From: Bacillota bacterium
Lineage (GTDB): Bacteria > Bacillota > Desulfitobacteriia > Desulfitobacteriales > Desulfitobacteriaceae
DNA: 10,796 nucleotides
Direction: 5' to 3'
NCBI GenBank assembly: GCA_021849995.1
Contig: JAJZSC010000060.1
Coordinates: 1-10,796, forward strand
A program made the position numbers and the translations under genes. The stretch's first letter is position 1; each line of letters opens with the position of its first letter. Below the pieces are notes generated by a model that was not told the origin of the DNA, did not search any database, and saw only the letters and a list, made by a program, of their open reading frames with translations. Below, piece after piece: positions 1 to 6,187 of the stretch.

Positions 1-126
1 GGAAGATCGGCTGAGAATTGCCGTTAGGGTATGAAAAGTATCGCTGAATCCTCAGGGATCAATACCTATAGTATGCTCTTTAGTACCGTGGAGTTAAAGA
101 AAAGCAGTATGCAATACTTTGTTTAA
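1..126 (+). pseudogene. 3' end of probable siroheme decarboxylase subunit (AhbB-like), apparent frameshift
   Basis: Two short reading frames meet here. The first (from position 2) reads EDRLRIAVRV and stops at TGA 32-34. The second starts at ATG 31, reads MKSIAESSGINTYSMLFSTV then ELKKSSMQYFV, and stops at TAA 124-126 inside the hemL ribosome binding site. The ending 'LFSTxELKKxSMxYF' resembles, from memory, the C-terminus of Lrp/AsnC-type siroheme decarboxylase subunits (AhbA/AhbB), which help convert siroheme to didecarbosiroheme in the alternative heme pathway. Joined by one extra base near the GGG at 27-29, the two frames form one continuous, family-like sequence, so I read this as one gene with a frameshift or a base-calling error. 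The alternative is an upstream gene ending at 34 with an ATGA overlap onto a 31-residue ORF. Only the tail is in the window, so the identity is tentative. Confidence 0.4.
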
Positions 127-133
127 AGGAGGT
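125..133 (+). promoter_or_regulatory. Ribosome binding site of hemL
   Basis: AAAGGAGGT lies 7 bases before the GTG at 141. It is a near-perfect Shine-Dalgarno sequence and supports a GTG start. The stop codon of the preceding frame (124-126) overlaps it, so hemL is probably translated from the same transcript as the upstream gene. Confidence 0.8.
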
Positions 134-140
134 CCTGCTG

Positions 141-1433
141 GTGAGTTTTAAAGATGATAAAAGCCGTTTGGCTTTTGCGCAGGCCAAAGAAGTGATACCA
201 GGTGGGGTAAATTCCCCTGTGCGCGCATTTAAATCAGTTGGACGCGAGCCTGTCTTTATCGCGAGAGGGCAAGGCTCTAAAATCTGGGATATTGATGGGA
301 ACAGTTATATTGATTATGTTGGTTCATGGGGACCTTTAATAGTTGGACACGCTCATCCGGAAGTCGTGGAAGCTATTAAACGTACCGCTGAGTTTGGAAC
401 AAGTTATGGCGCACCAACTGAAATCGAGACAGAGCTTGCTCACGAAGTTCTGAAAGCATACCCATCAATGGACATGATCAGAATGGTCAATTCAGGGACT
501 GAGGCGACCATGAGTGCTTTGCGGCTAGCTAGAGGGGTAACCGGCAGAAACAAAATAGTTAAATTTGAGGGCTGTTACCACGGGCATGCTGATTCACTTC
601 TGATTAAGGCCGGCAGTGGGGCGCTTACGTTTGGAGTTCCTACATCTCCTGGGGTACCTACTCCTACAGCAGGTACAACTATCGCTGCCAACTATAACGA
701 TATTGATGGACTGCGTCAGATCTTTGAGCGTGAAGGACATGATATTGCTGCGGTAATACTTGAGCCAGTCGCAGGGAATATGGGAGTCGTCCTTCCGGAA
801 CCAGGATATCTCGAAGCCTTACGCGACTTAACCTCGGAATACGGTGCGCTCCTAATTTTTGATGAAGTTATGACCGGTTTTCGGGTAAGTTATGGCGGGG
901 TTCAAGCTAGATTCAACATCGACCCAGATCTAACTTGTCTAGGAAAAATTATCGGTGGCGGGTTGCCTGTCGGTGCTTATGGCGGTAAGCGCAAGTACAT
1001 GGAACAGATCGCGCCAAGTGGCCCAATTTATCAAGCTGGAACCTTATCTGGCAATCCATTGGCTATGGCAGCAGGTTTAACTACCTTAAGACTCCTTCAA
1101 AAGCCTGGAGTTTATGAAGAGTTGGAAGCTAAAACCTTGCGGATTGCTAATGGTATGAAAGAAACTGCCCAAGAACTTGGCCTTCCAGTATGGGTCAACT
1201 CCATCGGGGCGATGTTTTCTGCGTTCTTTACTAATGAGCATGTAAAGGACTTTGCCAGCGCTATGACTTCTGATGTGGAGCTTTTTGGCAAGTTTTTCAG
1301 GGGAATGCTTGAGCGCGGGGTTTATCTGGCTCCAAGTCAATATGAGGCAGTTTTCTTATCTGCTGCTCATTCTGGCGAAGACTTGGATTATACCCTGGAA
1401 CAGGCTAGAGAGGTGCTTAAGGGTCTTAGATAA
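141..1433 (+). CDS. hemL: Glutamate-1-semialdehyde 2,1-aminomutase
   Basis: This cytosolic PLP enzyme converts glutamate-1-semialdehyde to 5-aminolevulinate, the last step of the C5 route to tetrapyrroles. The 430-residue length is normal for the family. Visible landmarks are the N-terminal PGGVNSPVRAF (20-30), the NSGTEA cofactor-phosphate motif (117-122), GCYHGHAD (144-151), FDEVMTGFR (240-248, Asp241 contacting the PLP ring nitrogen) and LGKIIGGGLP (267-276), where Lys269 should form the Schiff base. All key residues are present and the frame is clean. The GTG start is chosen because AAAGGAGGT sits 7 bases upstream and the protein begins where HemL proteins normally do. Its upstream neighbour looks like a siroheme decarboxylase gene, so it probably belongs to a heme biosynthesis operon. 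No convincing terminator follows the TAA. Confidence 0.97.
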   Translation: MSFKDDKSRLAFAQAKEVIPGGVNSPVRAFKSVGREPVFIARGQGSKIWDIDGNSYIDYVGSWGPLIVGHAHPEVVEAIKRTAEFGTSYGAPTEIETELAHEVLKAYPSMDMIRMVNSGTEATMSALRLARGVTGRNKIVKFEGCYHGHADSLLIKAGSGALTFGVPTSPGVPTPTAGTTIAANYNDIDGLRQIFEREGHDIAAVILEPVAGNMGVVLPEPGYLEALRDLTSEYGALLIFDEVMTGFRVSYGGVQARFNIDPDLTCLGKIIGGGLPVGAYGGKRKYMEQIAPSGPIYQAGTLSGNPLAMAAGLTTLRLLQKPGVYEELEAKTLRIANGMKETAQELGLPVWVNSIGAMFSAFFTNEHVKDFASAMTSDVELFGKFFRGMLERGVYLAPSQYEAVFLSAAHSGEDLDYTLEQAREVLKGLR

Positions 1434-1546
1434 ATGTTTAAAGGGTTTCTCTAAGAATCTGTTTTAAACTTTAAATTTCAGCACATACTTAGCAAACCTG
1501 ACAATAATTTGCTGGATTGTTTAAAGATATCAGAGAGAGGGGCTTT

Positions 1547-1840
1547 ATGGAGCGAAAAAAGTTGATTAGAACCGTAATTAGCCTGGGGCTATTGGCAGCA
1601 CTAGTTTTAGTTATCTATCTTTCTCAAAATCATGACCCTACTAACCCACATAGTACAGTTTCTAAGGAAAAATGGATAAATGGGCCTAACGGTCACGGAT
1701 ATGCAGTTTTAAACAATCAGCAACCATGGAAACAGTGTTATCCATGTCATGAGAAAAAAGGGTATGGTGGAGAATCCTATTGCTTATCTTGTCACGAAAA
1801 ATCTGGAGTGAAAGTTAGTCTGCCGAAGCAGCAAAAGTAA
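1547..1840 (+). CDS. Small membrane-anchored diheme c-type cytochrome-like protein
   Basis: This 97-residue protein has a short basic N-terminus (MERKKLIR), one hydrophobic helix at about residues 8-25 that acts as an uncleaved anchor or signal peptide, and then a small extracytoplasmic part. Two heme c attachment motifs are close together: CYPCH (64-68) and CLSCH (79-83). His50, in GHGYA, or other upstream histidines could serve as distal ligands. The likely role is electron transfer at the outer face of the membrane; partner and substrate are unknown. ATG 1547 is chosen because GAGAGAGGGG lies just upstream and the codon begins a typical signal anchor; an in-frame TTG at 1517 would add ten charged residues. 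It lies about 110 bases after hemL on the same strand. I do not recognise a named family. It is much smaller than NapC/NrfH-type cytochromes. Confidence 0.8.
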   Translation: MERKKLIRTVISLGLLAALVLVIYLSQNHDPTNPHSTVSKEKWINGPNGHGYAVLNNQQPWKQCYPCHEKKGYGGESYCLSCHEKSGVKVSLPKQQK

Positions 1841-1953
1841 TACGGATGAATCCGGGTGAAAATAAATATAATATCTTCTTCTTCCAGCAATTTCCTCACA
1901 TTCTGGCAATATATGGAATAATCTGTAGTATACCGATGTGTGGAGGGGATTTG

Positions 1954-2729
1954 GTGGATACCGAAGAGAGATTAGATTATATTGAACGTTTGGAAAAAAT
2001 GCGGGATTCAAAAGTACTAGTCTATTTTTCTTATACTCCTCTAGATGATGGTATTTTGATTCCCCTCTACCAACAATTAAAGGCAATAGGAAAAACCCGG
2101 AAGATCGATCTCTTTTTACAGAGTTATGGGGGAGCAGTCGATACTCCATTTAAAGTGGTCATGTTAATCCGGGAATTTTGTGATGAATTTGCCGTAATAG
2201 TACCTTTGCCGCTAAATCGGCAGCTTCAATGGTTGTACTCGGAGCTGATGAAGTAGTAATGGGTCCAATTTCCGAACTTGGTCCAATTGATCCTCTTGTC
2301 AAGCATCCTGTTTATAAAGACTTGTGGATTCCAGTACAGGCAATCCGTCATTGTATTGAGTATCTACAGCGCTCAATTGCCCAGAGCCCTGATCCTCAAA
2401 TAGCTACATCTATAGCGGGACCAGTATTGAACAAACTGGATCCCTGGCTAATCGGTGATTATGAAAAATCCCTAAAAGCCTCTCATCAATACGCAGAAGC
2501 ATTATTATCCAGATATATGCTAAAGGATAATCCTTCCCGGGTACGCCAGGTGACAGAGGCGTTGACGGAGGGGTATTTCTCTCACGGGTATCCTATCGGA
2601 CGTTACGAGGCTAAAGAATTAGGACTTCATGTTACTGAAGCTGAAGGAGAATTATGGGATATAATCTGGGAGTTATATCTGGGCTATACTAAACTTTTAA
2701 ACAATGACCAGTACGATGACCAGGATTAA
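1954..2729 (+). pseudogene. SDH_sah-type serine protease (ClpP/crotonase fold), frameshifted
   Basis: Two overlapping frames (1954-2256 and about 2205-2729) encode one protein of about 258 residues resembling the SDH_sah family (PF01972, ClpP-like serine proteases). The first frame has the oxyanion-type QSYGGAVDTP (about 56-65) and runs through FAVIVP. It then shifts at CCTTT (2203-2207) and ends early. Restoring one T gives VIVPFAAKSAASMVVLGADE followed by VVMGPISELGPIDP, which fits the family; Ser89 of the AKSA motif is the expected nucleophile. Without the base the first product lacks the serine and the second lacks the N-terminal half. GTG 1954 is preferred because GGAGGGG ends 5 bases upstream; an ATG at 1846 has no ribosome site and adds a poor extension. 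No membrane helix is seen. It may be a sequencing error, programmed slippage (no strong slippery motif seen) or a true pseudogene. A terminator follows directly. Confidence 0.8.
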
Positions 2730-2755
2730 GTACCACACTCGTGGTACTTTTTATT
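2729..2755 (+). terminator. Rho-independent terminator after the SDH_sah gene
   Basis: AGTACCAC (2729-2736) pairs perfectly with GTGGTACT (2741-2748) around a four-base ACTC loop and is followed by a T-rich tail (TTTTTATT). The stem begins at the last base of the stop codon. It should end the transcript coming from the protease gene and separates it from tatA. Confidence 0.9.
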
Positions 2756-2787
2756 GCATTACTATTAGTGAGCTTGTCAGTTTTTGG

Positions 2788-2817
2788 TTGGTTTTTATTT
2801 TAAATTTGTGGTATAGT
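2788..2817 (+). promoter_or_regulatory. Probable sigma-A extended -10 promoter for tatA
   Basis: TTGGTT (2788-2793), an 18-base AT-rich spacer and TATAGT (2812-2817) form a housekeeping-type promoter. TGG directly before TATAGT gives the extended -10 TGn motif. It lies between the upstream terminator and the tatA ribosome site (GGAGGTG at 2828-2834), which fits a separate tatA transcript. Confidence 0.6.
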
Positions 2818-2840
2818 AATTTATATTGGAGGTGTGGCAA

Positions 2841-3035
2841 ATGCTTACTACATTTGGATTTTTAACCCCTACTACTACAGTTATCCTTCTAATCATTGCA
2901 TTAATAATATTTGGTCCTGGCAAGCTTCCTGATTTGGGGAAAGCTTTGGGTAAAGGAATTAAAGAGTTTAAAACTGCCACTACTGATGAACCTGAGAAAA
3001 AAGATCAAGATAAAGATGCTAAAAAAGCAGAGTAG
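2841..3035 (+). CDS. tatA: Twin-arginine translocase subunit TatA
   Basis: This 64-residue protein has the TatA/TatB architecture: a short N-terminal stretch, one membrane helix (about residues 12-28, VILLIIALIIFG), the FGPGKLPDLGKALGKGIKEF hinge and amphipathic helix (about 27-46), and a charged Lys/Glu/Asp-rich tail. TatA oligomers form the passage for folded, twin-arginine-signal proteins across the cytoplasmic membrane, working with TatC. The short tail and FGPGKLP signature favour TatA over TatB. ATG 2841 is chosen for the GGAGGTG six bases upstream; an in-frame ATG at 2826 precedes that site and is unlikely. No tatC is nearby, so the gene appears to be a single-gene unit flanked by its own promoter and terminator. 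Its export substrates cannot be told from this window. Confidence 0.93.
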   Translation: MLTTFGFLTPTTTVILLIIALIIFGPGKLPDLGKALGKGIKEFKTATTDEPEKKDQDKDAKKAE

Positions 3036-3080
3036 TCTAAGTACGACCTAGATCGAGTTCTAAAATATTTTGCCCAAAAG

Positions 3081-3115
3081 AAGGAGAGCTATAGCAATTA
3101 GCTCTCTTTTATTTT
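3081..3115 (+). terminator. Rho-independent terminator after tatA
   Basis: GAGAGCTA (3084-3091) pairs with TAGCTCTC (3099-3106) around a seven-base loop, with flanking A and T runs extending the stem, followed by TTTTATTTTT. It is correctly oriented and about 45 bases after the tatA stop codon. Confidence 0.9.
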
Positions 3116-3298
3116 TGCTTCTTCTATCAGAAATATGTCTCTAAAGTATCAGTAATGGATAGTTTTAGTGATAGTGTTCAGTTTGGAAAGGAATCCTTTT
3201 CTGGAACAAAGCTCTTCAGGCAGCGATACTTTTTTGAAAATTGCCCAAGTTCTTAAATATATGGTCAATCAATAATAAATTCACAGATTAGAAATTTT
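3116..3298. other. Intergenic stretch without a recognised gene
   Basis: Between the tatA terminator and the hairpin at 3299 I see no convincing coding frame or ribosome site. There is a minor AAAGG/CCTTT inverted repeat near 3188-3199. It looks like ordinary AT-rich spacer between convergent genes. Confidence 0.5.
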
Positions 3299-3330
3299 AA
3301 GATGGAGACCACTAAACTGGTCCCCATCTT
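3299..3330 (-). terminator. Hairpin, probable terminator of the coat-protein pair
   Basis: AAGATGGAGACC (3299-3310) pairs with GGTCCCCATCTT (3319-3330) with one A/C mismatch and an eight-base loop. It lies 18 bases past the stop of the minus-strand gene ending at 3348. On that strand the stem is followed by AAAATTTC rather than a clean T run, so termination is likely but not textbook. Confidence 0.6.
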
Positions 3331-3347
3331 GTCTGAAAATCAGAAAT

Positions 3348-3617
3348 TTAGACCGGCATCTGAGAAAACTGAGTTTTTGCCTTTTGAACTTCTGGGGCCG
3401 GAGCATCGCTAGGATTGTACCAACCTTTTTGATTCATAGTATTATAGATATTTTCATGAATACTCCACTCATCGTTAAGAATCCCTTTTAGGTTTTGCCG
3501 CAGGTTTCCACAGGTTGCTTCAGTTATAAATGTATTTAAGGCCGAGGTCATTTGTTTTTCTGACATTAATAGGTCATTGAGAACCTCTTGTTCTGTCATA
3601 GTCTGAGCTTGATTCAT
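3348..3617 (-). CDS. Spore coat protein, CotF-like
   Basis: This 89-residue protein resembles the Coat_F family (PF07875), small helical proteins related in shape to ferritin-like bundles and found in spore coats. Two predicted helices carry EQEVLNDLLMSEKQMTSALN (about 9-28) and the NLRQNLKGILNDEWSIHENI segment (about 38-57). The C-terminal MNQKGWYNPSDAP is typical of this family, in which a 'GWY' or 'GYY' segment follows the second helix. No signal peptide or membrane segment is present. The start at 3617 has a weak AAAGGGTGA site about 9 bases upstream. It lies 25 bases after a related small gene on the same strand, so the two are probably transcribed together. The role in the spore coat is inferred from the family and the spore-forming context. 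Confidence 0.75.
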   Translation of the reverse strand: MNQAQTMTEQEVLNDLLMSEKQMTSALNTFITEATCGNLRQNLKGILNDEWSIHENIYNTMNQKGWYNPSDAPAPEVQKAKTQFSQMPV

Positions 3618-3642
3618 ACGAGTAGTTCACCCTTTCTAAGTG

Positions 3643-3864
3643 TTATTGATGGGAGTTAAGATAGTTTAACAAAGTGTTATAATGTTGTCTGTGCTGGTCT
3701 GACATTGAATTCAGTTGGGATTTGATAGCCGGGTCTTGAACAGATTGAGCGGCTTGGGCGTATTTGTGCACCAGCAATGCTTCAGAATTTAAGCTGTCAC
3801 TTAAAATGGTCAGGTTTTTGGATGTTAACTGGGGTGCTTGATTGGTATTTGCTTGGTTTGGCAT
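3643..3864 (-). CDS. Small CotF-like / ferritin-like coat-associated protein
   Basis: This 73-residue, soluble and mostly helical protein begins with a Gln/Asn-rich segment (MPNQANTNQAPQL), followed by two helices: the first around ILSDSLNSEALLVHKYAQAA (about 20-39) and the second around IKSQLNSMSDQHRQHYNTLL (about 48-67). The spacing of Glu/His residues (SEALLVHKY, DQHRQHY) resembles small spore coat and ferritin-like domains in clostridia. The start at 3864 is chosen because AAGGAGGAT sits just upstream on the minus strand; an in-frame start at 3915 has no such site. It is the first gene of a probable two-gene unit with the CotF-like gene at 3348-3617. The two products share the same helical layout, so they may be distant paralogues. 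I am fairly sure it is a gene and less sure of the family. Confidence 0.65.
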   Translation of the reverse strand: MPNQANTNQAPQLTSKNLTILSDSLNSEALLVHKYAQAAQSVQDPAIKSQLNSMSDQHRQHYNTLLNYLNSHQ

Positions 3865-3925
3865 GTTTATCCTCCTTATAAATCTTTGCATGAGACAAAT
3901 TTTAGAATACCGCAATTTATGAAAG

Positions 3926-3953
3926 ACTATACTTGGAGAAGTAATTATTTGAA
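3926..3953 (-). promoter_or_regulatory. Candidate minus-strand promoter for the coat-protein pair
   Basis: Read on the minus strand, TTCAAA (3953-3948), a 16-base spacer and TATAGT (3931-3926) form a sigma-A-like promoter. A sporulation sigma factor would be expected instead. A CATAAATT motif slightly downstream resembles a sigma-E/K -10, but I could not pair it with a good -35. Low certainty. Confidence 0.3.
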
Positions 3954-3960
3954 TTATATT
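3933..3960 (+). promoter_or_regulatory. Candidate promoter for the DUF2600 gene
   Basis: TTGGAG (3933-3938), a 16-base spacer and TATATT (3955-3960) give a plausible sigma-A promoter about 70 bases upstream of the TTG start. It overlaps the candidate divergent promoter on the other strand. A GTAAGC/GCTTAC inverted repeat (3966-3971 and 3984-3989) follows in the leader. Confidence 0.4.
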
Positions 3961-4030
3961 TTACAGTAAGCTAAAGAAAGTTCGCTTACGGATGGGGCCA
4001 GCCATCATTAACAGAGAGGAGACATAGACC

Positions 4031-5092
4031 TTGTCGATCTTAGAAAGACCTCAATTAATTTACAAGTTTGTTAAAGAGATATTTCCGTTAGTTAAAGAAG
4101 AATTAAGGAATTGGGAGTGCTTGGCATCCAGAATCCCGGACGAAAATCTGAGGAATCAGGCATTGCAAAGTATTGTCAGTAAACGCTTTCATTGTCAGGG
4201 AGGGAGCATTTATGCTCTATACCCTGGAACTGACACGAAGCAAAAAGTTCGTTTTATCGTAGCTTACCAGACTATCAGTGACTATCTTGACAATCTGGTG
4301 GACAGTCTTGAAGTCCAAGATGAACAGGCTTTTAGACAATTACATTTTGCTCTGACCGAGGCTCTGGATCCAAATACTAGTTTATCTGACTATTATCTCT
4401 ATTATCCTTATCAAGATGATGGGGGGTATCTCACAAGTCTTGTACATACCTGCCAACAGAGTATGAGAATTTTACCTTATTCTAGATACGCTTCAGTGAA
4501 GGAGAATATTAGCTGGCTGGCAGGGCTTTATTCAAACCTACAGATATATAAACATTTGCCTATAAATGAGAGAGAAAAGAAAATGGCTGCTTGGGTTAAA
4601 CCATATGAGAGCATTTATCCCGAGATTGGACCTATGGAATTCGCAGCTGCAACAGGTTCTACTTTGGGGGTTTTTTGTCTTTATGCTGTATGTTTAAATT
4701 CAGAACTGACTAATGAGACAGGTTCAAAGATAGTCAAAGCATATTTTCCTTGGATATGTGGGTTGCATATTTTACTGGATTATTTTATTGACTTAGAAGA
4801 AGACATTAAGACCAAACAACTTAACTTTGTAGAGTATTATCCTAATGAAGAGCAGATGAGAAGCAGGCTAAGCCTCTTTGTAAAGCAAGCTCTCACAGAA
4901 GCTTCGAGTTTAGACTATCCGAAATTTCATCGCTCAGTCGTACAAGGTTTGTTAGCCATGTACCTATCTGACAAAAAGAGTACTCTTGCTGGCATCAGGG
5001 ATACCTCAAAAGTACTCTTAAATAGTAGTGGTTTAGGAACTAGAATGCTCTATAGAATTTGTTTGTTTATGCGTTACAAGGGAACTATTTAA
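4031..5092 (+). CDS. DUF2600 terpene synthase, tetraprenyl-beta-curcumene synthase-like (YtpB family)
   Basis: This 353-residue soluble protein matches the DUF2600 family, whose Bacillus subtilis member YtpB cyclises heptaprenyl diphosphate to C35 tetraprenyl-beta-curcumene. The Asp-rich motif DYLDNLVD (84-91) is the expected metal and diphosphate binding site, set in RFIVAYQTISDYLDNLVDSL (74-93). A second acidic motif, LLDYFIDLEEDIKTKQLNF, occurs in the C-terminal third. Length is normal. The start is TTG: an in-frame TAG lies at 4025-4027, the protein begins as family members do (RPQLIYKFVKEIFPLVKEEL), and GAGGAGA lies 8 bases upstream. The next gene, convergent with stop codons overlapping by 8 bases, is a long-chain prenyl diphosphate synthase that could supply the substrate. 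No squalene-hopene-type cyclase is in the window. Family assignment is firm; the exact product is inferred. Confidence 0.88.
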   Translation: MSILERPQLIYKFVKEIFPLVKEELRNWECLASRIPDENLRNQALQSIVSKRFHCQGGSIYALYPGTDTKQKVRFIVAYQTISDYLDNLVDSLEVQDEQAFRQLHFALTEALDPNTSLSDYYLYYPYQDDGGYLTSLVHTCQQSMRILPYSRYASVKENISWLAGLYSNLQIYKHLPINEREKKMAAWVKPYESIYPEIGPMEFAAATGSTLGVFCLYAVCLNSELTNETGSKIVKAYFPWICGLHILLDYFIDLEEDIKTKQLNFVEYYPNEEQMRSRLSLFVKQALTEASSLDYPKFHRSVVQGLLAMYLSDKKSTLAGIRDTSKVLLNSSGLGTRMLYRICLFMRYKGTI

Positions 5093-6080
5093 GCCTCACA
5101 GCCAATCTATCGGCAAGTTCAGTCAGCTTTATTTTATATCCGTTATCAGGCAGATCTTTAAGACTATGCTTTGCTTTTTGGATACATTTATAAGCTGTAT
5201 CGGCAGACCTAGCTAAACAACCGGTTTTATACAGGCTATCCCTAAGTTTGGTTATCCCATCCGGGGTAACTTTCTTTGTTTCAATTAATTCTTTGAGCCA
5301 AGTCTCATGTTCTGAGGATTCCAATAGATAGATTACTGGCAAGGTGATATTACCGTTCATTATATCTAAACAGGTAGGCTTACCAATAAAATCAGATTGT
5401 CCAGTGAAATCCAGAATATCGTCTATAATTTGATAAGAGTAACCCAAGTAAAGACCATAGTCACCTAACAGGTCTATTTCTTGTTGGGATGCCCCAGCTG
5501 TTGCTGCTCCAGATTTACAACAAGAAGACAGGAGGGTTCCTGTTTTCTTTCCTATCCTTTTAAAATAGTCTTCAGGGGTTGCAGTTGTGGCGAACTTATC
5601 TCCGGCTTGGTTTACCTCCCCCTCACACATTGCCTGAATAGCCTGAACCAGAAAATTCATGCTAGTTAATAACTGATTTGATGATAAGATTCTAAATGCC
5701 TCTGCAAAAACGTAATCGCCGGTCAGGATTGCAATCAAATTACCGTGCTTATTATTGATAGTTTGAAACCCTCTTCGAGTCGCTGCATCATCAATTACAT
5801 CATCATGAATAAGAGATGCCATATGTATAAGTTCGGCCGCTACTGCAGCGTTAATAGTGGAAGTATTTAAGGATCCGAAACACATACCACTATATAAGGT
5901 TAACAATGGACGGATTCTCTTGCCGCCCGAGTGAAGAAGTGAGCAGCAAGCATCTTTAATAATTCCTTCAGCTCTGTTTAACACTTCGTGTAGTTTATAT
6001 TCGACCATACTTAATTCCGGGAAGTCGGATAACAGGTGACCGGGACTCGATGGATTCTGTAATTCAGGTAAGCTCATCAT
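5085..6080 (-). CDS. Long-chain polyprenyl diphosphate synthase (heptaprenyl diphosphate synthase component II-like)
   Basis: This 331-residue trans-isoprenyl diphosphate synthase elongates allylic diphosphates with isopentenyl diphosphate. Visible motifs are GGKRIRP (52-58), the first Asp-rich motif DDVID (93-97) followed by TRRG, GDYVFAEAF (121-129), Lys179-Thr180, YQIIDDILDF with the second Asp-rich motif (220-224) and IGKP (232-235). The residues at -5 and -4 before the first Asp motif are small (Ala88, Ser89), which favours long chains and argues against farnesyl or geranylgeranyl synthases. C35 is the natural guess from the adjacent YtpB-like gene; the same chain could also feed menaquinone. 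No component I (HepS) is seen. Starts at 6080 or 6077 (two consecutive ATGs) share an AAGGGAG site, whose spacing fits the second slightly better. It could be cotranscribed with the upstream VanW gene 107 bases away. Confidence 0.9.
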   Translation of the reverse strand: MMSLPELQNPSSPGHLLSDFPELSMVEYKLHEVLNRAEGIIKDACCSLLHSGGKRIRPLLTLYSGMCFGSLNTSTINAAVAAELIHMASLIHDDVIDDAATRRGFQTINNKHGNLIAILTGDYVFAEAFRILSSNQLLTSMNFLVQAIQAMCEGEVNQAGDKFATTATPEDYFKRIGKKTGTLLSSCCKSGAATAGASQQEIDLLGDYGLYLGYSYQIIDDILDFTGQSDFIGKPTCLDIMNGNITLPVIYLLESSEHETWLKELIETKKVTPDGITKLRDSLYKTGCLARSADTAYKCIQKAKHSLKDLPDNGYKIKLTELADRLAVRLK

Positions 6081-6187
6081 CTTACTCCCTTTTCCTAAAA
6101 TTTACTTTTTTAGTATGGCTAATTTAGGAAGAAAGAATTCAGCTTACCGAAGTATTATTTTGATCTAGTCTTAACAGCCTGCAATAT

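Noticed and set aside
1424..1456. TCTTAGA/TCTAAGA inverted repeat at the end of hemL as a terminator
   Set aside because: Seven weak base pairs, a 19-base loop overlapping the coding end and no T run.
1846..1953. ATG 1846 as the start of the protease gene
   Set aside because: No ribosome site, and the extra 36 residues look like translated spacer. GTG 1954 has GGAGGGG at good spacing and begins like a soluble ClpP-fold protein.
1784..2149. Minus-strand open frame across the cytochrome and protease genes
   Set aside because: Composition is unlike a protein and it overlaps two better-supported plus-strand genes.
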